Under the pieces are notes generated by a model, which made no database searches, was not told the DNA's origin, and worked only from the letters and a program-made list of their open reading frames with translations. From Tunicatimonas sp964551335 (lineage in GTDB: Bacteria; Bacteroidota; Bacteroidia; Cytophagales; Cyclobacteriaceae), in the NCBI GenBank assembly GCA_964551335.1, contig CAZKCO010000014.1, forward strand, positions 62,001 through 126,000: 64,000 nt of DNA. The letters are read 5' to 3'. Below, in pieces: positions 16,807 to 25,800 of this stretch. Made by a program: the position numbers and the translations under genes. Each line of letters opens with the position of its first letter. The stretch's first letter is position 1.

Positions 16807-17391
16807 ATGGATAAAGAGAGAAACGAATTTGTATATCGAGCCAATCCGAATGAATGGTTAGAAGTGTCTGACGAGCTAAATGAATCTGTTGAGATAATTA
16901 TCAAAAATGGCAGAACGACATACCTCAAAACCGACACTTGGGATGGAATACCAAATAAAAAGCTAATGTCTTCGCGAAGTATATTATTGTTGATGGGTTT
17001 CGCAATCGAGAATCTAATAAAAGGAATATTGATTTTTGATAAACCAGAGTTGGTCAATCAAGGGAAGTTATGTAAGGAGATAATAAGCCACAAACTCGAG
17101 GAGTTAGTACTAAAAATACAAGATATAAATCTAAATGATGACATGTCAGAATTTCTCAAGATTTTATCTGAAGCAATTCCTGATTGGGGAAGATATCCCT
17201 GTCCTATTAAATTTCAAGAAATTAAAGATGAGGTGAAGTACTCAAAAATGATGAGTAAACGCTATGTTGAATTGAGAAGAATACTTAGAAATAAACTGAT
17301 AAAACGGTTAAAAAAAGGTTGGATTTCAGGTTTGGATGATGATAAAACTAACGTGAAAATCTTAAGTGTAAAAGAACGAGCTAAACAATGA
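16807..17391 (+). CDS. HEPN-like protein, AT-rich orphan
   Basis: I place the start at ATG 16807 rather than GTG 16801. The roughly 194-residue protein is mostly helical and has RSILLLMGFAIENLIKGILI, which resembles the central helix of HEPN-type proteins where an N..K pair follows a hydrophobic A.E motif. No clear RxxxxH RNase motif is seen. The gene is clearly more AT-rich than its neighbours and has different codon use, which suggests recent acquisition. HEPN proteins are often toxins, antitoxins or phage-defence parts, but no partner gene adjoins it. Confidence 0.6.
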   Translation: MDKERNEFVYRANPNEWLEVSDELNESVEIIIKNGRTTYLKTDTWDGIPNKKLMSSRSILLLMGFAIENLIKGILIFDKPELVNQGKLCKEIISHKLEELVLKIQDINLNDDMSEFLKILSEAIPDWGRYPCPIKFQEIKDEVKYSKMMSKRYVELRRILRNKLIKRLKKGWISGLDDDKTNVKILSVKERAKQ

Positions 17392-17523
17392 AACTCGCTG
17401 CAAATTGGTAAAACCCAACAAGACAGTAGTTGCGAAATAAAAGAAATCCTTCAAAAGACTTTCGTCGATTAAAAATCAGTTGTAGAAGACTCAATCAACA
17501 ATCTACTTCTCAGTGAAAAATTT

Positions 17524-19203
17524 ATGATACAACGCCTTCTTTCTATCTCCTTTTTCATCTCTTTCTGGCTACCAATTAATTGGGCGTTAGCCCAATCGTT
17601 AATTACCCAACAAAATCAGGTGATAGAGTGGGCGTATCAGTCGGCGAAGACCTATGAGAATCCTTTTTATGATGTAGAACTGCACGCCATCATTAGCACT
17701 TCGGATAATTCGGAAATACGGTTACCCGCATTTTGGGCGGGAGAGAATGAGTGGCGCTTTCGCTTCGCCGCTCCCGATACCGGAACCTATACCTTTACTA
17801 CCGTCTGTAATGATCCGCAAAACAATCAGCTACATCAACAGTCGGGGCGCATCAGCGTGGTGCCCTACGAAGGCGAGAATCCACTGTACGGGCACGGGCC
17901 CCTTACGCTATCGGAAAATGGGAAGTACTTTGTTCATCAGGACGGTACGCCCTTTCTGTGGTTAGCCGATTCCTGGTGGCACGGCATGACTACCCGCTTC
18001 AAATGGCCCGAAGACTTCCGCTACCTGACCACCGACCGCAAGCGTAAAGGCTTTTCAGTCATTCAGTTTGCCATCGGCTTTCCTTGCGATATTGAACCCT
18101 TCGATCCGCGGGGGCAAAACGAAGCCGGCGATCCCTGGGACCCGGGCATGAGCAGCATCAACCCGGCCTACTTCGATCTGGCCGACTTACGATTTCAGTG
18201 GCTGCTAAAGGAAGGAATCATGCCCAATCTGATGGGCGCCTGGGGTTACTACATCAAGTGGTTCGGTGTAGAGCGAATGAAAAAGCACTACGACTATCTG
18301 ATTGCCCGCTACGGCGCTTACCCCATCACCTGGATGCTCTGCGGCGAATCCACCCTAGCCTACTACACCGACTTACGTGACGGAAACTGGGATAAGTACA
18401 AAGCTCAATTTCGGGAGCAGTGGTCGGAGGTAGCCGAACACATTAAAGCTACTGATCCCTTCAACCGGCTGCTTACGGTGCATCCCGGGCCGGGCACTCG
18501 CGACGGGCTGCCGCCCATCAACCAGATGGAACACATTGATTTTATACTGACCCAACCGGGCCACAACGGATATCAGACGTTGCCCTACGCTACGCAAAAT
18601 CTCTGGAGCACTATGGAAGAATACGCGGGTCGTCCGGTGATGTACGGGGAGGTGTGCTTTGAAGGGATGTGGGGAAAATCGCTGCAGGACGTACAGCGCT
18701 ACCTGTTCTGGAGCAGCATGCTGTCGGGGGCCCCGGGTTTCTCCTACGGCGTAGAGGGAATCTGGCAGTTTAATACCGAAGAAGAACTGTTCGGTGCTTC
18801 GCCGGTGGGCGATGTATGGGGTAATGTGCCCTGGGAAACCGCCCATCAGTACCTGGGTTCTACCCACATCGGTATTGGTAAAAAAATACTGCAGGCATTG
18901 GACTGGCAGTCCCTGCAACCATTTCCGGCCGGGATTAATCAGCACGCCAGTACCGAAGACATATTCCGGCCCTATTGTACTCGTTCTGCCAATGACTTAC
19001 GAGTGATCTACTTCTTCAATGCCATCCGCAATATTGAATTACAGCAGTTGAACAGTGGGCAGAACTACCGCTATATCTTCATCAATCCGCTAAACGGCGA
19101 ACACAATCTTAGCGGAAGCTTTGTTGCTAATGAAAATGGTAGCTGGGAAGTGCCACGAGAACCCATCAAACAGGATTGGGTGCTGGTGGTACAACCGGAG
19201 TAA
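17524..19203 (+). CDS. Secreted DUF4038 glycoside hydrolase (apiosidase-like, GH140-type)
   Basis: A 559-residue enzyme with signal peptide (FFISFWLPINWALAQ). Residues about 30-115 are a DUF5060-like beta domain (YENPFYDVELHAIIS, FWAGENEWRFRFAAPDTGTY). Residues about 120-460 are a DUF4038 TIM barrel: YFVHQDGTPFLWLADSWWHG, GFSVIQFAIGFPCDIEPFDP, ITWMLCGESTLAYY and PVMYGEVCFEGMW, the two Glu being candidate catalytic residues. The C-terminus is the collagen-binding-like beta domain usual in the family. GH140 members release apiose from rhamnogalacturonan II; whether this one does is uncertain. It stands as a single gene followed by a palindrome. Confidence 0.85.
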   Translation: MIQRLLSISFFISFWLPINWALAQSLITQQNQVIEWAYQSAKTYENPFYDVELHAIISTSDNSEIRLPAFWAGENEWRFRFAAPDTGTYTFTTVCNDPQNNQLHQQSGRISVVPYEGENPLYGHGPLTLSENGKYFVHQDGTPFLWLADSWWHGMTTRFKWPEDFRYLTTDRKRKGFSVIQFAIGFPCDIEPFDPRGQNEAGDPWDPGMSSINPAYFDLADLRFQWLLKEGIMPNLMGAWGYYIKWFGVERMKKHYDYLIARYGAYPITWMLCGESTLAYYTDLRDGNWDKYKAQFREQWSEVAEHIKATDPFNRLLTVHPGPGTRDGLPPINQMEHIDFILTQPGHNGYQTLPYATQNLWSTMEEYAGRPVMYGEVCFEGMWGKSLQDVQRYLFWSSMLSGAPGFSYGVEGIWQFNTEEELFGASPVGDVWGNVPWETAHQYLGSTHIGIGKKILQALDWQSLQPFPAGINQHASTEDIFRPYCTRSANDLRVIYFFNAIRNIELQQLNSGQNYRYIFINPLNGEHNLSGSFVANENGSWEVPREPIKQDWVLVVQPE

Positions 19204-19221
19204 TCGTAAAAAACTACAAAA

Positions 19222-19259
19222 CTACCGCGCGTTTGCAACGCGTTGTAAACGCGCGGTAG
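19222..19259. repeat. Perfect-type palindrome of 38 nt
   Basis: The 19-bp arms 19222-19240 and 19241-19259 are reverse complements with a single G-T wobble and no loop. The core (ACCGCGCGTTTGCAACGC) is closely related to the minus-strand hairpin at 16211-16243 (ACTGCGCGTTGGTAACGC). It follows the glycosidase stop by 18 bp and probably serves as a terminator, while the resemblance suggests a dispersed palindromic family. Confidence 0.8.
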
Positions 19260-19304
19260 AAATATAATACTGAAAACACATTCATTCAATTACCTAATAA
19301 ACCT

Positions 19305-20069
19305 ATGAAATTAACACTATTTTTCGCGCAGCTATTTATTCTTAGCACATTATCGGCCACCGCCCAAAGGGCTGATTCCGATCAACTAGAAACCAGTGAA
19401 GGCACGGTAACCATTCAACCCATTTTGCACGGTACACTGGCGCTGATGTGGAATGACCAGACCATCTACGTGGACCCCTATGGCGGAGCCGAAGCTTTTG
19501 CTGGGTTGGGCGACCCCGATATGATTCTGATTACCGATATCCACGGCGACCATATGAACGTGGAAACACTGAAGGCGATTGAAACTGAAGGAGTGCCGAT
19601 GGTGGTGCCCCAGGCGGTGGCCGATCAGCTTCCGGAAGAATTTCAGCAGCAACTAGTGGTGATTGGTAACGGAGAAACTACCGAACAGTTAGGTATTGGC
19701 ATCGAAGCCCTGCCGATGTACAATCTACCCGAAGAAGATCCGGATTCCCGTCACACCAAGGGTCGCGGCAATGGCTACTTACTGAGCATTGGGGACAAAA
19801 CTATCTATATCTCGGGCGACACGGAAGATATTGACGAGATGCGGGCACTGGAGGACATCGACGTAGCTTTTGTCTGTATGAACCTACCCTACACCATGAG
19901 TGTGGAGCAGGCCGCCGATGCGGTGCTGGAGTTTCAGCCGGAGGTGGTTTATCCCTTCCACTACCGCGGCCCAGACGGACTGAGCGATGTGGATAAATTC
20001 AAGCAGATTGTTGAGGGTGAGAACGAAGATATTGAAGTGCGACTTCGCGCCTGGTATCCTGAGCAATAA
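19305..20069 (+). CDS. Secreted metallo-beta-lactamase-fold hydrolase (UlaG-like)
   Basis: A 254-residue protein with signal peptide (LSTLSATAQ). The MBL signature reads ILITDIHGDHMN, so the usual first His of HxHxDH is Asp, as seen in some UlaG-like Bacteroidota proteins. Later metal ligands are present: YISGDTEDI (Asp) and VYPFHYRGPD (His). The middle has RGNGYLLSIGDKTIYISGD, typical of UlaG/RomA-type metal-dependent hydrolases. It is exported, unlike UlaG itself, so the substrate is probably periplasmic. It is first in a three-gene unit with the next gene 2 bp away. Confidence 0.85.
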   Translation: MKLTLFFAQLFILSTLSATAQRADSDQLETSEGTVTIQPILHGTLALMWNDQTIYVDPYGGAEAFAGLGDPDMILITDIHGDHMNVETLKAIETEGVPMVVPQAVADQLPEEFQQQLVVIGNGETTEQLGIGIEALPMYNLPEEDPDSRHTKGRGNGYLLSIGDKTIYISGDTEDIDEMRALEDIDVAFVCMNLPYTMSVEQAADAVLEFQPEVVYPFHYRGPDGLSDVDKFKQIVEGENEDIEVRLRAWYPEQ

Positions 20070-20071
20070 AT

Positions 20072-20728
20072 ATGGTAGTGTACTTCATCAGCGGTTTAGG
20101 GGCCGACGAGCGGGCATTTCGCTACCTCCGCTTAGGAGAAGTAGAAAAGCGATTCATCCGCTGGTTGCCACCCGAAGAGAAAGAATCACTGAGGCAGTAT
20201 ACCAACCGTTTGTTAGCGCAAATAGACACCACCCAGCCAGTAACGTTGGTTGGCTTGTCCTTTGGGGGAATCGTGGCCCTGGAAATAGCCAGTATAATTA
20301 ACTGTGAGCGAGTCTTCTTAATTTCCAGTGTAAAGCAGCCGCAGGAACTAAGCGGTTTTTTGCAGTTGCTTCGCCGAACTCGTTTGTACCGGTTGCTGCC
20401 GTTCGGTTGGGTGAAACCGCTGGCCATTCGCCTGGCACCTTTCTGGTTCGATGTGGTATCGGAACGCCACCGGGCTTTGCTGAAAAACATCGTTAACGAA
20501 ACCGATAACCGCTTTGCCCAGTGGGCTATCAACGCCATTATGCGCTGGCCGGGAAGTTCGCCAAATGCGCCCATTATTCATATTCACGGTACACAAGACC
20601 GGGTATTTCCGGTACGTTACCTCAGTGATTATATCCCCATAAAAGGCGGCGGACACTTTATGATCGTTACTCACGCGAAACTGATAAGTAAATTATTACA
20701 GAAGCACCTAAACCCTCAGACAATATGA
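20072..20728 (+). CDS. Alpha/beta hydrolase, small cytoplasmic type
   Basis: A 218-residue hydrolase with the oxyanion region YFISGLGADERAF, nucleophile elbow VGLSFGGIVAL (Ser63), the acid in IHGTQDRVFP and the base in GGGHFMIV. No signal peptide is present. The short lid and overall size resemble the esterase-like hydrolases of Bacteroidota whose substrates are unknown. It lies 2 bp after the MBL gene and overlaps the next gene by 4 bp (ATGA), so the three are surely co-transcribed. Confidence 0.85.
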   Translation: MVVYFISGLGADERAFRYLRLGEVEKRFIRWLPPEEKESLRQYTNRLLAQIDTTQPVTLVGLSFGGIVALEIASIINCERVFLISSVKQPQELSGFLQLLRRTRLYRLLPFGWVKPLAIRLAPFWFDVVSERHRALLKNIVNETDNRFAQWAINAIMRWPGSSPNAPIIHIHGTQDRVFPVRYLSDYIPIKGGGHFMIVTHAKLISKLLQKHLNPQTI

Positions 20729-21093
20729 GTACGGAAGAACGACAATGCCTGGAGTGCGGTACCCCACTGCGCGGGCGGATGGACCAAAAATTTTGTTCGG
20801 ACCAGTGCCGTAACAGCTACCATAATCGGCAAAACAGCGATGCTAATAAGCTGATGCGTAACATCAACAATGCGCTACGAAAAAACCGTCGGATTCTGGC
20901 TGAACTTAACCCTAATGGTAAAGCCAAAGTACGACGCGACGCGCTGGCCCGTAAGGGATTTAATTTTACATATTACACCAATATCTACCAAACTAAAAGT
21001 GGCACCACCTACTACTTCTGCTACGATCAGGGCTACATTATTTCGGATGAAAAATACTTCACGTTAGTGAAGAAAGAAGAGTATATAAACTGA
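20725..21093 (+). CDS. Zinc-ribbon protein (DUF2116-like)
   Basis: A 122-residue protein with four cysteines in CLECGTPLRGRMDQKFCSDQCR (Cys8, 11, 24, 28), a zinc ribbon followed by RNSYHNR, as in DUF2116-type and related nucleic-acid-associated ribbons. A basic helical stretch (NNALRKNRRILAELNPNGKAKVRRD) and a beta C-terminus (SGTTYYFCYDQGYII) follow. Its function is unknown. It overlaps the hydrolase stop by 4 bp and ends the unit. Confidence 0.8.
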   Translation: MSTEERQCLECGTPLRGRMDQKFCSDQCRNSYHNRQNSDANKLMRNINNALRKNRRILAELNPNGKAKVRRDALARKGFNFTYYTNIYQTKSGTTYYFCYDQGYIISDEKYFTLVKKEEYIN

Positions 21094-21640
21094 GTGCACC
21101 AGACGAACACTGTGGCTAAAAATTTGATTATTTAAGTACCACCAAAATTCTCTATTTTTTTTACTAAATTTAAAGGTGTAAGAATCTTACGAAAATTTTA
21201 TTGCATAAATAAATTTTATTTTTCCGTAGAATAATACTAAATTAGGGAAAAATTAATAGGATAGATTCGTCGTTGATGTTTCTTAAACAAGTGCGCTACT
21301 TTTCTAAAAAAATGTAGCAAATACAGCATTATTTGGAATTAGTTTTAGCTTAAGAGGTGTTATATAAAAGTGGGATTGTCGCTAACCCACATTCGAGTAA
21401 GGGAATGGGCTTGTTTATCACCCCTCCCTCCTTCTTTGGTAGATGCATTTGCTAGTATCGACGGTTAATTTTTAGTCGCCATATTACATCTACTTTACTT
21501 AAGGCACAGAAAATGCTTATTCTCCAGAAAGAGAATGAATCAAAAGTGTAGAAAACGCACAATAGTTGATACTTTTTTAAGTTCTATATATGGTGCGTTT
21601 ACATGCATAAATTAACACATACTCATTTTTATTTTAGTCT
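21094..21640. other. AT-rich gene-free stretch upstream of the efflux operon
   Basis: These 547 bases hold no credible gene on either strand. They are much more AT-rich than the flanks, with homopolymer T and A runs near 21157-21230 and an imperfect AAAATTTTATT inverted pair around 21193-21220. ATTCTC/GAGAAT (21519-21524, 21531-21536) and an 8-bp pair at 21553/21600 are the clearest symmetric sites. The length suggests a complex promoter region or a lost gene, perhaps a regulator of the pump. Confidence 0.5.
21553..21600. promoter_or_regulatory. Inverted repeat before the RND operon, candidate operator
   Basis: AAACGCAC (21553-21560) and GTGCGTTT (21593-21600) are perfect reverse complements 32 nt apart, starting 88 nt and ending 41 nt before the adaptor ATG. 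The spacer holds T-rich sequence and TATATA, so the pair may flank a promoter. No regulator gene adjoins the operon, so the binding protein, if any, is unknown. Confidence 0.3.
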
Positions 21641-22792
21641 ATGAAAAAATCAATTCAGGGTCTATTAATCGCTATGTTATCGGTTACATTAGCCTTTACT
21701 AGCTGTACCGAAAAAGCCACCATCACCACTCAGCAAGAGGTACAGAACCTTCCGGTTACCCAGGTATTGATGCGTGACACTACCCTGCGCCGGGAGTACG
21801 TTGCGGATATTCAAGCTATTCAAAATGTTGAGCTACGGGCCCGGGTTCCTGGATTCTTAGAAAGAATCTACGTAGACGAAGGTCAGGAAGTGAAGAAGGG
21901 GCAATTGCTCTTCAAGATTAACGACGAAGAGTATAAAGCCGAGTTGGCTAAAGCCAAGGCTAATATGCAAAATACCATTGCCGAGGCCAAAGCGGTAGAA
22001 CTGGAAGTTGACCGACTACGGGTGTTGGTCGATAAGAACGTAATTTCCAAAACTGAACTTGATGTGGCTCAGGCTCGGCTAGAAGCGGTAAAAGCCCGCA
22101 TTGCTGAGGCTCGCTCGGCCGAAACTAACGCCACCATGCGGGTATCCTACACCAGCATTCGCGCACCCTTCGACGGAATTATTGACCGCATACCTCTTAA
22201 AACCGGTAGTCTCATTGAACACGGAACACTGCTAACCACTGCATCCGACATCAGCAATGTATTCGCCTACTTTTATGTATCCGAGAGTGAATACCTGCAG
22301 TACATGAAGATGCGCGGAAACGCTGAAGCTGATTCAGATGAAGTAAATCTAATTTTAGCCGACGGATCGCCTTACCCGCACACCGGCATGATTGAGACAA
22401 TGGAAGGAGAATTTAAAGCCAGTACCGGTTCTATTGCGTTCCGGGCTCGTTTTCCGAATCCCGAAAAAATCTTGAAGCACCGCGCTACCGGTCGTATCAG
22501 CCTTTCCAGCACCATACGAAACGCAATCATCGTTCCGCAGAAATCAGTTTTTGAGATTCAGGATAAGAACTACGTATTTTTAGTTGATTCGCTGAACCAG
22601 GTGAAGATGAAAAACTTTGTTCCCAAGACCCGTTTTTCTCACTATTATATCGTAGAATCGGGACTGGAGCCGGGCGACCGGATTGTTTTTGAGGGAATTC
22701 AGAATTTACAGGAAGGTATGGAGATTGAACCCAAGCACGTAGGGCTGGATAGTATCATCGCCATGACTAGACAAGAAGCAGAAGTACTATAA
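21641..22792 (+). CDS. RND efflux periplasmic adaptor (membrane fusion lipoprotein)
   Basis: A 383-residue AcrA/MexE-type adaptor. It has a lipoprotein leader (LAFTSC, Cys22), then the lipoyl half-motif NVELRARVPGFLERIYVDEGQEVKKGQLLFKIND. An alpha-hairpin of about 60 residues (KAKANMQNTIAEAKAVELEV and beyond) follows, then the second lipoyl half RVSYTSIRAPFDGIIDRIPL, a beta barrel and a membrane-proximal domain with ESGLEPGDRIVFEGIQNLQEG. It links the inner-membrane pump to the outer-membrane channel. All three parts of the tripartite system are encoded in order here. Confidence 0.95.
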   Translation: MKKSIQGLLIAMLSVTLAFTSCTEKATITTQQEVQNLPVTQVLMRDTTLRREYVADIQAIQNVELRARVPGFLERIYVDEGQEVKKGQLLFKINDEEYKAELAKAKANMQNTIAEAKAVELEVDRLRVLVDKNVISKTELDVAQARLEAVKARIAEARSAETNATMRVSYTSIRAPFDGIIDRIPLKTGSLIEHGTLLTTASDISNVFAYFYVSESEYLQYMKMRGNAEADSDEVNLILADGSPYPHTGMIETMEGEFKASTGSIAFRARFPNPEKILKHRATGRISLSSTIRNAIIVPQKSVFEIQDKNYVFLVDSLNQVKMKNFVPKTRFSHYYIVESGLEPGDRIVFEGIQNLQEGMEIEPKHVGLDSIIAMTRQEAEVL

Positions 22793-22800
22793 TTAAATTT

Positions 22801-22865
22801 AAGTGTTCAGGTATTCGGGTGTTAGTGTGTTCATAAACACTTAAATACCTGAACACACAAACACC
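22801..22865. repeat. Octamer array, inverted pair (copy D)
   Basis: AAGTGTTC, AGGTATTC, GGGTGTTA, GTGTGTTC (22801-22832) are followed, 1 nt later, by AAACACTT, AAATACCT, GAACACAC, AAACACCG (22834-22865). The arm TGTTCAGGTATT is perfectly complementary to AATACCTGAACA. This hairpin splits the adaptor and pump genes of a tightly arranged operon and may tune their relative expression. Confidence 0.85.
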
Positions 22866-22877
22866 GAGCATTAACAT

Positions 22878-25800
22878 ATGTTTGATATCTTCATTCGGCG
22901 GCCAGTCCTCTCACTGGTCATCTCCTTATTCATCACTTTATTAGGAGTACTTTCATTTTTCACCCTTCCCGTTGAGCTTTTTCCCGAGATTGCGCCGCCC
23001 TCAATAAAGGTGCGAGCCAAGTACCGGGGCGCTAATGCCGAAGTAGTCTCCAATACCGTGGCCACCCCGCTGGAGAAAGTAATCAACGGAGTGCCGGGTA
23101 TGACCTACATGACTTCGGTTTCCAGTAACCGGGGGACAAACATTGTTAAAATATTTTTTGAAGAAGGTACTGATCCCGACCTAGCGGCAGTAGAGGTGCA
23201 AAACCGGGTATCTACCGTGGTGAATGACCTGCCCGACGATGTGATCAAAGCCGGGGTTACCACCGAAAAATCGGTAGAGGGACTGTTGATGTACATTAAC
23301 ATCATGAGTGATGACGAGACGCTGGACGAAAAATTTATCTACAATTTTGCCGACCTGAATGTGCTGCAGGAACTGCGGCGGGTAGAAGGGGTAGGTTTTG
23401 CCGAGATCATGAGTACCAAAGACTACTCCATGCGTATCTGGCTGAAGCCCGACCGGATGACCGCCTACGAAGTATCTACCGAAGAGATCGTTACCGCTAT
23501 TCAGAGTCAGAACATTGAAGCCGCTCCGGGCCTTACTGGTATCAGTAATGACCGAGCACCCCAGGTGCTTCAGTACGTACTGCGCTATACCGGAAAATTC
23601 TTCGAGCCTAAACAATACGAACAACTCGTAATTCGGGCCAGCGACGATGGCTCCATTCTTCGCCTAAAAGATGTGGCTGATGTAGAGCTAGGGAACCTGA
23701 ACTACGGTAGAATTGCTCGTACCGACGGGCAGCCATCGGCCTCCATCATGATTATTCAGCAGCCGGGTTCAAACGCCCGGGAGGTAATCCAACTAGTAAA
23801 AGATAAATTAGCCAGCCTCAAGGCCAGTACGTTTCCGCCCGGTATGGATTACAAAATTACCTATGACGTATCCCGCTTCCTGGACGCGTCTATTAATGAG
23901 GTGGTTCGTACGCTGGTTGAAGCCTTTATTCTGGTGTTTCTGGTCGTGTTCATTTTCCTCCAAGACTTCCGCTCTACTTTAATTCCAGCCTTAGCCGTGC
24001 CAGTGGCTCTAGTCGGAACGCTCTTCTTCATTGAGCAACTGGACTTCTCTATTAACTTGCTGACGCTGTTTGCTCTGGTACTGGCCATCGGTATTGTGGT
24101 AGATAACGCTATTGTGGTGGTAGAAGCCGTGCACGCCAAAATGGAGGAAGAAGGTATGGGGCCGCGCGAAGCCACCTTCGCGGCAATGAAAGAAATCAGC
24201 GGGGCGATCATCTCCATTACCCTGGTAATGTCGGCGGTATTCGTACCGGTAGCTTTTATGTCGGGGCCGGTCGGTATTTTCTACCGGCAGTTCTCACTTA
24301 CCCTGGCAATTGCCATTGTGATCTCCGGGATCAATGCCGTGACGCTGACCCCGGCACTCTGCGCTATCATGCTCAAAAACAATCACGGAAAAGTGAAGAA
24401 AGGACCATTGCAGTGGTTCTTCCGAAAGTTTAATAAGGGTTATAACTCCTTTGCCAATGGCTACCGGAACAGTGTAATGTTCCTGGCCGGACGGCGGGTG
24501 ATTACCGTACTGGTGCTGCTTGGCTTTTTCGTAGCCACCTGGGGAGTGAGCAGAGTACTACCTACCGGCTTTATCCCTACGGAAGACCAGAGCATGATCT
24601 ACGTAAACGTAACCACTCCAGCTGGAGCTACGGTAGAGCGTACGAAAACTGTGTTAGACGATGTGCAACGCACGGCAAGTAGCATTGGCGCGATAAGTTC
24701 GGTATCTACCCTGGCCGGTTACAGCCTTACCAATGGGCTGTCGGGCGCTTCCTACGGAATGGGTATGGTGAGCCTGAAGTCCTGGGAAGAGCGGGAAGAA
24801 ACCATTCAGGAGGTGGTAAGGCAACTGGAAGAAAAGACCAGATTTATCACCGATGCCAAGGTTGACTTCTTCCTCCCCCCTACGGTACCCGGCTTCGGTA
24901 ACTCCAGCGGTTTCCAGATGAAAGTGCTGGACCGAACCGGCGGAGGTAATTTGCCCCGAATGGAGCAAGTCACACTAAATTTTATTGAGAAGCTGATTGC
25001 CACTCCCGAAATTCAGAATGCCTACACTGACTTCGACCCCAACTTCCCTCAGTACCTGGTGCGGGTAGATCAGGATATGGCCGCCAAAAAAGGTATTACT
25101 ATTAACCGGGCAATGAGGACCATGCAGACTCTAATTGGAGGGATATACGTTTCGGATTTTGTACGCTTCGGGCAGATGTACGACGTAATGATTCAGGCCT
25201 CACCGGAGTACCGGACTCAGCCGGAGGATCTACTAAAACTCAATATCAAGAACGATAAAGGAGAAATGGTGCCCTACTCTACGTTTATTTCAATGGAAAG
25301 GGTATACGGACCGGAGCAACTCACCCGCTTTAATATGTACACTTCCGCCACCGTAAAGGGCGGTGCCGCCCCCGGCTATAGTAGCGGGGATGTAATTGCG
25401 GCTATCAACCGAGTGGCTGCGGAAGAACTGCCGCGGGGCTACGTACACGACTGGTACGGAATGACTCGGGAGGAAGTAGGCGCGGGCGATCAAGCGATTT
25501 ACATCTTCGCTATTTGTTTGCTCTTTGTGTACCTGCTACTAGCTGCTCAGTACGAAAGCTTCCTGTTGCCGTTGCCGGTAATTCTATCATTACCATTAGG
25601 CGTTTTCGGAGCATTTATCTCACTTTACTTGCTTGACCTGCAAAATAACATCTACGCTCAGGTAGCACTCATTATGCTGATCGGGCTGTTGGGTAAAAAC
25701 GCTATCCTGATTATTGAATTTGCCATTCAGCGGCGGGAAGCCGGGTACTCGGTACTGCGGGCTGCGGTAGAGGGTTCGGTAGCTCGTCTGCGCCCTATTC

